From assembly GCA_023427945.1 (NCBI GenBank), contig JAEYZR010000208.1:1-12644 (forward strand): a stretch of 12,644 nucleotides of DNA. The letters are read 5' to 3'. Position numbers and translations under genes: made by a program. The DNA comes from Pseudomonadota bacterium (GTDB lineage Bacteria; Pseudomonadota; Gammaproteobacteria; Burkholderiales; Burkholderiaceae_B). This document shows positions 6,109 through 12,054 of this stretch, piece after piece; within the stretch, counting starts at the first letter, position 1, and every line of letters begins with the position of its first letter. The notes below the pieces were generated by a model, which saw only the letters and a program-made list of their open reading frames with translations, was not told where the DNA came from and ran no database searches.

Positions 6109-7683
6109 GTGACAGACCTGACCCGCTCCCGACTTGCCGCCTTGAACAGCCACAGCGACATACTGGCCAACACGTTGCGAGGCATTGAAAAGGAAGGCCT
6201 GCGGGTCGATGCCCACGCCCAACTGGCTCGCACGCCCCACCCGGAGGCCCTGGGCGCCGCCCTGACCCATGCCAGCATCACCACCGACTATTCCGAAGCG
6301 CTGCTCGAACTGATCACCACTACCCACAAGGACGTGGACAGCATGCTGGCCGAACTTGGCCGCGTGCATCGTTTCGTTTATGGTGAGCTGGGCCAGGAAA
6401 TGATCTGGAACCAGTCCATGCCGGCCAACCTGCCCGCCGAGGCCGACATCCCGATCGCCTGGTACGGCACCTCCAACACGGGAATGCTCAAGCATGTCTA
6501 TCGTCGCGGTCTGGCCGAGCGCTATGGCAAGACCATGCAATGCATTGCGGGCGTTCACTACAACTTCTCCCTGCCCGATTCGCTGTGGCAGGCACTCGAT
6601 ATTCCCGGCGCCACTGCGCAGGAGCGTCGTTCGACAGGGTATATCGGCCTCATCCGCAACTTCACCCGTTCCAGCTGGTTGCTCATGTACCTGTTCGGCG
6701 CGGCACCCGCAGTGTCCCGGGCATTCATGGCCAACAAGCCCGCCGTGCTGGAACCGCTGGGCGAAGACTCCTTCTATCTGCCTCATGCCACCAGCCTGCG
6801 CATGAGCGACCTGGGTTATCAGAGCGAGGCACAAAGCGCCCTGAAGCTCTGTTACGACGACCTGGACCAGTTTCTGGATCGCCTGTTCGGTGCCGTGACG
6901 ACACCGTGGCCCCAATATGAAGCCATCGGCACGCACCGCGACGGGCAATGGATCCAGCTCAACACCAACATGCTGCAAATCGAGAACGAGTACTACTCGA
7001 TCATTCGCCCCAAGCGCTCCACCGGCCGGTGCGAGCGCCCCGTCACTGCGCTGAAAGAGCGCGGCATCCAGTATGTCGAAGTGCGCTGCCTGGACATCGA
7101 TCCATTCGAGCCGCTGGGCATTTCTGCGCAGACCGCACGCTTCGTCGATGCCTTCCTGCTGTACTGTGCGGCCAGTGAAAGCCCGCTGTTTGGCGGCCAA
7201 GGCTATTGCGCCGAAAGCGAAGCAAATTTTTCGGCAGTCGTGAAGGCCGGCCGGCAACCCGGCCTGGTCCTGAAGCAGGCCGGCAAAGCCACGAGCGTGC
7301 CCGAATGGGGCGCCGAACTGCTGGAAAGAATCAGACCCTATGCCCAGGCACTGGATCGCGCCTATGGCGGCAGCGCCTACCTGGATGCCGTGGACGCGCA
7401 GCAGGCGAAACTCGATGACCCTTCCCTCACGCCATCGGCGCGTGTGCTCGAGGGCATCAAGCAGGCAGGCAACAGCTTTACCGCCTACACGCTTGCGCAA
7501 AGCGCCAGCCACGCGCAGACACTGCGCGCCGCACCGCTCGCCCCCGAGGAACGTGCCGTCTTCGAACACGAGCGCACGCGCTCGTTCGCCGAACAAGCGC
7601 AGTTGGAACAGGGCGATACGGAAGACTTTGACACGTATGTCGCACGCTACAAACAAGCGTTACAGCCGCCGATAACGCTCTGA
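6109..7683 (+). CDS. gshA: Glutamate-cysteine ligase (class I)
   Basis: 524 residues, close to E. coli GshA (518). It joins glutamate and cysteine with ATP, the first and rate-limiting step of glutathione synthesis, in the cytoplasm. Class I hallmarks are visible: GIEKEGLRVD (25-34), HPEALGAALTHASITTDYSE (44-63), YGTSNTG (119-125), GVHYNFSLP (148-156), and later NEYYSIIRPKR followed by YVEVRCLDIDPFEPLGI. The start is GTG 6109 with only a weak purine stretch (AAAGAAG) before it; the N-terminal length fits the family. A long open frame on the opposite strand is a codon-phase shadow. The lipocalin gene follows 50 nt downstream on the same strand, so co-transcription is possible. gshB is not in the window. 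Confidence 0.96.
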   Translation: MTDLTRSRLAALNSHSDILANTLRGIEKEGLRVDAHAQLARTPHPEALGAALTHASITTDYSEALLELITTTHKDVDSMLAELGRVHRFVYGELGQEMIWNQSMPANLPAEADIPIAWYGTSNTGMLKHVYRRGLAERYGKTMQCIAGVHYNFSLPDSLWQALDIPGATAQERRSTGYIGLIRNFTRSSWLLMYLFGAAPAVSRAFMANKPAVLEPLGEDSFYLPHATSLRMSDLGYQSEAQSALKLCYDDLDQFLDRLFGAVTTPWPQYEAIGTHRDGQWIQLNTNMLQIENEYYSIIRPKRSTGRCERPVTALKERGIQYVEVRCLDIDPFEPLGISAQTARFVDAFLLYCAASESPLFGGQGYCAESEANFSAVVKAGRQPGLVLKQAGKATSVPEWGAELLERIRPYAQALDRAYGGSAYLDAVDAQQAKLDDPSLTPSARVLEGIKQAGNSFTAYTLAQSASHAQTLRAAPLAPEERAVFEHERTRSFAEQAQLEQGDTEDFDTYVARYKQALQPPITL

Positions 7684-7733
7684 GGGTCGGCTACGCGTAT
7701 GCTGGCGTATTCGTCATCATCAGGATATCGTCC

Positions 7734-8306
7734 ATGCGCTCCTCCCTCTTGTTTTCTGCACGCCTGGCCTGCATGACACTGGCCGTTGGTGCGGCCATGC
7801 TGCCTGGCGCCTACGCCGCCAGCACCCCCGTGCAAACAGTGGCCTCGGTAGACACCCAGCGCTATGTGGGCAAGTGGTATGAAATCGCAAACTACCCCAT
7901 GTTCTTCCAGCGCAAGTGTGTCGGAGACACGACGGCGGAGTACACGGCCAGACCAGACGGCAAGATTTCGGTCGTGAACCGGTGCCGCACCAAAGACGGC
8001 GAATTCGATCAGGCCGAGGGCGAAGCAAGGGCTGTGGAAGGCAGCAACAACACCAAACTGAAAGTCACCTTCTTCAAGCCTTTTTCTGGCGACTACTGGA
8101 TCATCGGCCTGGATCCCGAATACCGCTGGGCCGTCGTGGGTTCACCGGACAGGAAATACCTGTGGGTGCTCTCCCGAACCGCCACAATGGACGCTGCCGA
8201 TCTCGAACGCGCACTGGATGCCGCACGGGCGCAGGGCTACACACTGGAAGAACTGCGCTACACCCCGCAGGATGGCAAGACATCCGAACCACGCAACGCC
8301 TCATGA
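7734..8306 (+). CDS. Secreted bacterial lipocalin (Blc-like)
   Basis: A 190-residue protein with a signal peptide (basic MRSSLLFSAR, hydrophobic core, AYA cleavage site near residue 28) and a lipocalin domain. The diagnostic GxW motif is VGKWYEIANYPMFFQR (45-60); later strands give YTARPDGKISVVNRC and WAVVGSPDRKYLWVLSR (132-148). Blc in E. coli is an outer-membrane lipoprotein binding lysophospholipids, but this protein has no lipobox cysteine and should be soluble in the periplasm. Cys62 and Cys84 could form a disulphide. The start has AGGA with an 8-nt spacer. It follows gshA by 50 nt; no separate promoter or terminator was recognised. Ligand unknown. Confidence 0.92.
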   Translation: MRSSLLFSARLACMTLAVGAAMLPGAYAASTPVQTVASVDTQRYVGKWYEIANYPMFFQRKCVGDTTAEYTARPDGKISVVNRCRTKDGEFDQAEGEARAVEGSNNTKLKVTFFKPFSGDYWIIGLDPEYRWAVVGSPDRKYLWVLSRTATMDAADLERALDAARAQGYTLEELRYTPQDGKTSEPRNAS

Positions 8307-8372
8307 ACCTCCTGGACGCGTGAAGACGCAGCAGCTCTGCATCGCACGCGCAGCGACGCCGCGCGCGGACTG

Positions 8373-8747
8373 TCAGTAACCCTGCTCGCGCCGCTGGTTC
8401 AGATCGCTCAGGCAACCCGCGATCCGGCCTCGCATATCGGCAATATCGGTGGCGGCGCGATCGGCATTCTGCTGACAGAGCCGATAGAGCTCCAGACTTT
8501 CCGGCGTGTCCGTTACGGGGCGGGCCTGTTGCTGGCCCCACGCGCCAGTTTGGGGGATCTCGCGCATGCGCAAGGTGGACGAGGGTGCCACGCCCGCTTC
8601 CGGATAACGGAATCCCGCCTCAGCTCCACTGGAGGGCATCGGATTGACTGACTGCGCCTGCGCAGCCGGTTGAGCCAGCGCGGTCGCACCATAAGTGCCC
8701 CAAAGCATGGTCACGGCAAGCAGAGTGGATCTCATCAACGTCTTCAT
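8373..8747 (-). CDS. Small exported protein of unknown function
   Basis: The chosen start is ATG 8747-8745, giving 124 residues that begin with a clear signal peptide (MKTLMRSTLLAVTMLWG, cleavage after ALA at 25). GAGG lies 6 nt upstream. The adjacent ATG 8750-8748 is closer to that site (3 nt) and less likely. Upstream extension of the frame to 8909 is not protein-like and runs into the 35-bp repeat. The mature protein has a Gln/Ala/Pro-rich first part (26-80) and a C-terminal segment with two cysteines (Cys91 and Cys112), perhaps a disulphide-linked helical hairpin: ELYRLCQQNADRAATDIADM. No family recognised. It converges with the lipocalin gene and diverges from mliC. Confidence 0.75.
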   Translation of the reverse strand: MKTLMRSTLLAVTMLWGTYGATALAQPAAQAQSVNPMPSSGAEAGFRYPEAGVAPSSTLRMREIPQTGAWGQQQARPVTDTPESLELYRLCQQNADRAATDIADMRGRIAGCLSDLNQRREQGY

Positions 8748-8774
8748 CATTAACCTCGGTCGTTTCATTGACGC

Positions 8775-8790
8775 GTGCGACCAGTCGCAC
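8775..8790. promoter_or_regulatory. 16-bp perfect dyad upstream of the small exported protein
   Basis: GTGCGAC, two bases CA, then GTCGCAC. It ends 28 bp before the start codon of the minus-strand exported protein. It could be a repressor site near the promoter or, in RNA, a small hairpin in the leader. No known operator consensus was recognised. Confidence 0.4.
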
Positions 8791-8880
8791 AGCCCACGCG
8801 CCTTGCCATCACGGCATATTTGAACGAATGATCGCCCGGAATACGATCTAAAAGTCGTTTCCGTAACCGGCCGACACAAG

Positions 8881-8950
8881 CTTTTGTTCCACACACGTCG
8901 GCATGGCACTTATCGCTTTTGTCCCGCACACGTCGGCATGGCACTTATCG
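8881..8950. repeat. 35-bp direct tandem repeat, two copies
   Basis: Copy 1 is 8881-8915 and copy 2 is 8916-8950, directly abutting. They match at 33 of 35 positions; the differences are T/C at unit position 8 and A/G at position 11. Both copies begin CTTTTGT and end CGGCATGGCACTTATCG. The unit is not a multiple of three, so it is not a coding repeat. It lies 145 bp upstream of the mliC start. Flanking sequence shows no third copy. Confidence 0.9.
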
Positions 8951-9019
8951 ATACCGGGCATCAGCCAGCCGCATCACAAGCAAGACCTGCACCCGCCTGT
9001 TTATTCGATCCTGACAGGA

Positions 9020-9048
9020 TTGGAGAACGCCAAATACCTTACTATACG
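9020..9048 (+). promoter_or_regulatory. Possible sigma-70 promoter of the mliC-type gene
   Basis: TTGGAG (9020-9025), a 17-bp spacer and TATACG (9043-9048). The hexamers match 3/6 and 4/6, so the call rests mainly on spacing and position; it predicts a leader of about 40 nt ending in a strong GGAGG site. An alternative -10 is TACTAT at 9040-9045. Confidence 0.35.
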
Positions 9049-9094
9049 ATTCACGCTGGCCGATATGTGGGCCGCCCCTGTCCCGGAGGATTCG

Positions 9095-9430
9095 ATGGCT
9101 GACGACTCAAGACAACGCTTTCTGCGCCCGGCCATCGGCTGCGCGATAGGCGTGGCTGCGACGCTCGTGCTGGGCGCTTGCGCGTCGGACGACCTCGCTC
9201 GCGCGCCCACCGCCGCTTACCGGTGCGATGACGGTACGCGATTCACGGTCCGGTTCGCCGCCGACGCTGCCCAGGTGCAATGGCCCGATGGAAAACGTGT
9301 CATGCTGCCTCAGCAAAGAGCCGCATCAGGCATGTGGTACGCAGGCAAGGGATACGAATTGCGTGGCAAGGGGAATGACGCAACGTGGACGCAGCCGCAA
9401 AAAGCCGCAACGGAATGCAAGGCTGTATAA
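9095..9430 (+). CDS. mliC: MliC-type lysozyme inhibitor lipoprotein
   Basis: A 111-residue lipoprotein: signal peptide, lipobox LGAC with Cys29, and a small beta-barrel domain of the MliC/PliC family, which inhibits host c-type lysozyme from the outer membrane or periplasm. It has the family layout YRCDDGTRFTVRF, then RAASGMWY, then LRGKGNDATW, with a C-terminal cysteine. Ser78 and Lys92 are 14 residues apart, the spacing of the inhibitory Ser89 and Lys103 of E. coli MliC; Cys44 and Cys108 fit the conserved disulphide. The start ATG 9095 is fixed by GGAGG at 9085-9089, 5 nt before. The same frame is open back to 8903, but that part crosses the 35-bp repeat and lacks a ribosome site. Confidence 0.9.
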   Translation: MADDSRQRFLRPAIGCAIGVAATLVLGACASDDLARAPTAAYRCDDGTRFTVRFAADAAQVQWPDGKRVMLPQQRAASGMWYAGKGYELRGKGNDATWTQPQKAATECKAV

Positions 9431-9436
9431 GCCGCT

Positions 9437-9550
9437 ATGATGAAAAAACAGCCGCTACAGGCCGTGATTGATAAGATAGAGACCAAGCCGCATGAAACTG
9501 CTGTGGCTTGCAAGAAAAAGACAAGCAGCCGAAACGGCTGTGACCTTTAA
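9437..9550 (+). CDS. Possible 37-residue ORF after mliC (doubtful)
   Basis: It starts with ATG ATG AAA AAA six bases after the mliC stop and ends at TAA 9548-9550. The product is basic, with two cysteines (ACKKKTSSRNGC near the end). There is no Shine-Dalgarno; it could only be reached by coupling to mliC. Its 3' half coincides with the terminator of the opposite-strand tRNA, which explains part of the sequence without any coding role. Kept as a low-confidence candidate. Confidence 0.2.
   Translation: MMKKQPLQAVIDKIETKPHETAVACKKKTSSRNGCDL
9513..9540 (-). terminator. Intrinsic terminator of the tRNA gene
   Basis: On the minus strand CAGCCG, loop TTT, CGGCTG (9540-9526) is a perfect 6-bp stem followed by CTTGTCTTTTTC, a T-rich tract. 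It ends the transcript about 40 nt after the tRNA CCA end. Confidence 0.8.
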
Positions 9551-9560
9551 GGAGGAGATA

Positions 9561-9635
9561 TGGTGCGCCCGACAGGAATCGAACCTGTATCAAGAGCTTC
9601 CGAAACTCACATTCTATCCATTGAACTACAGGCGC
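9561..9635 (-). tRNA. tRNA, Arg-type body, anticodon CGG by fold
   Basis: A complete 75-nt tRNA including encoded CCA. Acceptor GCGCCTG/CGGGCGC with one G-T pair; D arm GTTC/GAAT with loop AATGGATA; T arm ACAGG/CCTGT with loop TTCGATT; discriminator A. The anticodon arm is TGAGT, loop TTCGGAA, GCTCT, with three Watson-Crick pairs, one G-T and one T-T mismatch, which puts CGG at 34-36. The body aligns position for position with E. coli argW (same D loop and T loop, A20, A73), so arginine identity is expected, yet CGG would read the proline codon CCG. Shifting the frame by one to read TCG (Arg) destroys the stem. True tRNA-Pro normally starts with C and has G37; here these are G1 and A37. The isotype is therefore uncertain. 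Confidence 0.93.
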
Positions 9636-9645
9636 CAAGCCAGCG

Positions 9646-9651
9646 ATTGTA
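9646..9651 (-). promoter_or_regulatory. -10 box of the tRNA gene
   Basis: TACAAT on the minus strand (5/6 to TATAAT), followed by CGCTGGC, a GC-rich discriminator typical of stable-RNA promoters. The predicted start is near 9639, a few bases before the mature tRNA 5' end at 9635. No convincing -35 at 16-18 bp; TTGCTC lies at 20 bp. Confidence 0.55.
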
Positions 9652-9737
9652 GCGTCTTTTCCGCTTCAGTGGAGCAACCACGCGATAAAGCCGCCAGAGC
9701 GGCGAAGATCCTGGGGATGCGCCATGATTGTGCGTTA

Positions 9738-9743
9738 TATAAT
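9738..9743 (+). promoter_or_regulatory. -10 box for cytochrome c5 gene
   Basis: An exact TATAAT in the gap between the divergent tRNA and the cytochrome gene. No good -35 hexamer at 17 bp, so it may need an activator. It would give a leader of about 95 nt that includes the hairpin at 9791-9810. Confidence 0.5.
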
Positions 9744-9790
9744 CGAGCGTTTACATGCGAGGCTGTGCAGCGCATGTGGGTCCATAAGCG

Positions 9791-9810
9791 GCCGTCGTGT
9801 AAACGACGGC
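9791..9810 (+). promoter_or_regulatory. Leader hairpin upstream of cytochrome c5
   Basis: GCCGTCGT, loop GTAA, ACGACGGC: a perfect 8-bp stem closed by a GNRA-type tetraloop. A T-run (TGTTTTT) follows only after nine other bases, so it is a poor terminator. It lies 34 nt before the start codon and 24 nt before the AGGA ribosome site, in the expected mRNA leader. Confidence 0.6.
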
Positions 9811-9844
9811 AATAACCTGTTTTTCCGATTCGCAGGATGTGGTC

Positions 9845-10780
9845 ATGAGCAACCCGCAGGGACATACCGAAGTACACAATTCACCCATAAAAACGCCCAA
9901 GCAGTTGGTGGTGGTCATTGCACTATCTTTCATAGTGCCGATCATCCTGCTCATCATGCTGGCCAATGTCGTGACATTCGGCGCCAAGGGAAGTTCCGGA
10001 TCCGACGCGTTCACGGCAGAAGCAACCTCGGCACGCATCTCGCCAGTCGCCGGCTATGAATATGTCGATGCAAAAGCACCCAAAGTCTTCAAGACAGGCG
10101 AACAGATATTTGCCCAGGTCTGTACGTCCTGCCATACCGCGGGTGTGGCAGGCGCTCCAAAAGTCGGGGACGAGGCAGGTTGGGCACCACTGATCAAGAG
10201 TGGCCTGGACGAAATGGTGAAAATCGCCATCCAGGGCAAGGGTGGCATGCCTCCCAAGGGCGGCAATCCGGCCTTGAGCGACTATGAAATTGCCCGGGCT
10301 GTTGTGTTCATGGCCAACAAGAGTGGCGGCTCGTTCGAGGAACCCCCGGCCCCGGCGCCGGAAGGTGAGGCGCAAGCCAGCGCCGACGCCGCCCCGGCAA
10401 AACCGGCCGATGTCGGCGCCACGGCCAGTGCACCTGCAGCCGCTGCGGCTCCTGCCGCCCCTGCCGAGAGCCAGGCCGCCGCGCCCGCTCCCGCAACAGC
10501 GCCTGCCAATGCGCAGGCCGCTGGCGGTGCCGCAGTCAATCCGGCAGGTGAGAAACTCTACAAGACAGCCTGTGTGGCCTGTCACGCTGCCGGCGTAGCC
10601 AATGCGCCGAAGTTTGGCGACAAGGCGGCCTGGGCCCCCTACATTGCCACCGGCATGGACACGATGGTGAAGGTTGCGATTGCCGGCAAGGGCGCCATGC
10701 CTCCCAAGGGCGGCGCTCCCAACGCATCGGAAGAAGACATCCGGGCCGCCGTGCAATATATGGTTGACGCCGCAAAATAA
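9845..10780 (+). CDS. Membrane-anchored dihaem cytochrome c5
   Basis: 311 residues: a short cytoplasmic N-terminus, one membrane anchor (about 20-44) and two class I cytochrome c domains in the periplasm joined by an Ala/Pro-rich linker (about 168-230). Haem sites are CTSCH (Cys93, Cys96, His97) and CVACH (Cys243, Cys246, His247); the sixth ligands are probably Met135 and Met285, each in a GxMPPKGG block. This architecture matches the dihaem c5 of Neisseria, which passes electrons from the bc1 complex to cbb3 oxidase; that role is inferred here. The start is ATG 9845 with AGGA 7 nt upstream; GTG 9839 in the same frame overlaps the spacer and is less likely. It is followed by a strong terminator, so it is probably monocistronic. 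Confidence 0.94.
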   Translation: MSNPQGHTEVHNSPIKTPKQLVVVIALSFIVPIILLIMLANVVTFGAKGSSGSDAFTAEATSARISPVAGYEYVDAKAPKVFKTGEQIFAQVCTSCHTAGVAGAPKVGDEAGWAPLIKSGLDEMVKIAIQGKGGMPPKGGNPALSDYEIARAVVFMANKSGGSFEEPPAPAPEGEAQASADAAPAKPADVGATASAPAAAAAPAAPAESQAAAPAPATAPANAQAAGGAAVNPAGEKLYKTACVACHAAGVANAPKFGDKAAWAPYIATGMDTMVKVAIAGKGAMPPKGGAPNASEEDIRAAVQYMVDAAK

Positions 10781-11082
10781 GCCGTACCATCTCCATCAAC
10801 GCGTGCAGCAGCGCACGCCAGAATGCGCCTGAAGGCCGGTTGCCTGCGACACCACGACCCGGCATCCAGATCAAAGCCCTGAGTCATCAGGGCTTTTTTT
10901 CGTGCCTTTCCCGACACGCTCGGCAGTTCTTGACCTGTCCAGGAGCGCATACTTGCCAGGAGGTGGGCGCGGCTCTGGCAAAAGCCGGTACTCCGCACTT
11001 GTGAACCCAACAGACCCGCAAGCGCGGTACTCTTTTGGACAACCCTCGCTCGCAGGCACAGCCCATAACAGGAGACCTCAAA
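10781..11082. other. 302-bp intergenic region
   Basis: It lies between cytochrome c5 and the nitronate monooxygenase gene. The only clear element is the terminator at 10873-10900. A TTGACC at 10930-10935 looks like a -35 box but has no partner at 16-18 bp. No gene of its own was recognised. Confidence 0.6.
10873..10900 (+). terminator. Strong intrinsic terminator after cytochrome c5
   Basis: AAAGCCCTGA, loop GTCA, TCAGGGCTTT: a perfect 10-bp stem followed at once by TTTT. The A-rich 5' foot makes it potentially bidirectional. It separates the cytochrome gene from the next transcription unit. Confidence 0.93.
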
Positions 11083-12054
11083 ATGTCCAAAGCAATCGTG
11101 TCCGACCTTTACGCTCAGATGACGTTGCCCGTTATTTGTTCTCCCATGTTCATCGTGTCCAATCCGCAGCTCGTGATTGCCCAGTGCATGGCAGGCGTGA
11201 TCGGATCCATGCCTGCCTTGAACGCCCGTCCCCAGGAGCTGCTGGACGGATGGTTGAATGAAATATCATCCACCCTTGCAGCAGCCCGTGCCCGCGATCC
11301 GAATGCACGCATCGCCCCCTATGCGATCAACCAGATCGTGCATGAGTCCAACGATCGTGTGCAGGCAGACCTGGAAGTCTGCGCGAAGTACAAGGTGCCG
11401 ATGATCATCACCAGCCTGCGAGCACCCAATGCGGTGATCGATGCCGTGCATGGCTGGGGAGGCAAGGTCTTTCACGACGTGACAACGCTGCGCCATGCCG
11501 AAAAAGCACTCGAAGCGGGGGTTGACGGATTGATTCTGGTGGCAGCCGGCGCCGGCGGTCACGCCGGGACCTTGAGCCCATTCGCCCTGCTGTCGGAAAT
11601 ACGCAGGATCTATGATGGACCGCTGGTTCTGTCGGGCGCGATTTCCACCGGAGAGGGTGTACTGGCCGCGCGCGCAATGGGTGCCGATTTTGCCTACATG
11701 GGCACACGCTTCATCGCCTCCACCGAAGCCAACGCGACTGAGGCCTACAAAGACATGATCGTCAAGGCGAGCGCCGCGGACGTGCTCTATACGCCATTTT
11801 TCACTGGCATTCCCGGCAACTACCTGAAAGCCAGCATCACGGCCTCGGGGCTCGATCCTGCCAACCTGCCAATCGAAAAACAGTCGGACCGAAACTTCGG
11901 TTCGACACGTGTCAAACCCTGGAAAGACGTATGGGGCGCCGGCCAGGGAGTGGGCAGTATCGACAGCGTGGCATCCACTGCCGACATCGTTGCCCGGTTG
12001 CGCAAGGAATATGCGCAAGCGCTTGCCTCGCTCAATCACGGGGCTTTTGCATGA
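11083..12054 (+). CDS. Nitronate monooxygenase-family FMN enzyme
   Basis: 323 residues of the nitronate monooxygenase (2-nitropropane dioxygenase) TIM-barrel family. N-terminal LPVICSPMFIVSNPQLV (15-31) is the usual first strand and loop. AAGAGGHAG (154-162) holds the probable catalytic His160, and LVLSGAISTGEGVLAARAMGA gives the FMN phosphate region, followed by YMGTRFIASTEA (205-216). Such enzymes oxidise alkyl nitronates such as propionate-3-nitronate, but many members have other or unknown substrates. The start ATG 11083 has GGAG with an 8-nt spacer; an upstream in-frame extension to 11035 lacks a site. It overlaps the downstream enoyl-CoA hydratase-family gene by ATGA, so they form an operon and may act on a common CoA-linked or carboxylate substrate. 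Confidence 0.92.
   Translation: MSKAIVSDLYAQMTLPVICSPMFIVSNPQLVIAQCMAGVIGSMPALNARPQELLDGWLNEISSTLAAARARDPNARIAPYAINQIVHESNDRVQADLEVCAKYKVPMIITSLRAPNAVIDAVHGWGGKVFHDVTTLRHAEKALEAGVDGLILVAAGAGGHAGTLSPFALLSEIRRIYDGPLVLSGAISTGEGVLAARAMGADFAYMGTRFIASTEANATEAYKDMIVKASAADVLYTPFFTGIPGNYLKASITASGLDPANLPIEKQSDRNFGSTRVKPWKDVWGAGQGVGSIDSVASTADIVARLRKEYAQALASLNHGAFA

Larger units (their letters stand above)
8748..9094. other. 347-bp divergent intergenic region
   Basis: It lies between the small exported protein (minus) and the MliC-type lipoprotein (plus). It holds a 16-bp perfect dyad (8775-8790), a 35-bp tandem duplication (8881-8950) and a possible promoter for the plus-strand gene (9020-9048). No convincing gene of its own was seen. 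Open frames that cross it are extensions of the two flanking genes without ribosome sites. Confidence 0.6.

Noticed and set aside
5836..7656. 606-codon open frame on the minus strand across gshA
   Set aside because: It lies wholly opposite a clear gshA and part of the lipoprotein gene, has no recognisable domain, and is what GC-rich codon phase produces on the antisense strand.
8307..8372. Terminator between the convergent lipocalin and exported-protein genes
   Set aside because: GC-rich alternating sequence gives only weak stems and no T-tract on either strand.
8901..8922. Sigma-54-like TGGCAC in the 35-bp repeat
   Set aside because: The GG to GC distance is 8 rather than 10 in the first copy, and there is no GC partner in the second.
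8903..9094. N-terminal extension of the mliC frame upstream of 9095
   Set aside because: It crosses the tandem repeat, lacks a ribosome site and would bury the signal peptide; the ATG at 9095 has an ideal GGAGG.
9560..9652. ATG 9560 with a perfect AAGGAGG site opening a 30-codon frame on the plus strand
   Set aside because: The frame is the reverse complement of the tRNA, a well-known source of spurious RPTGIEPVS-type proteins. The AAGGAGG is the complement of the tRNA trailer and is treated under the trailer finding.
9492..9815. 107-codon plus-strand frame through the tRNA
   Set aside because: Also an antisense-tRNA artefact, with no ribosome site or domain.
9791..9824. Leader hairpin as an intrinsic terminator or attenuator
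   Set aside because: The T-run begins nine bases after the stem, and no alternative antiterminator stem was found by eye.
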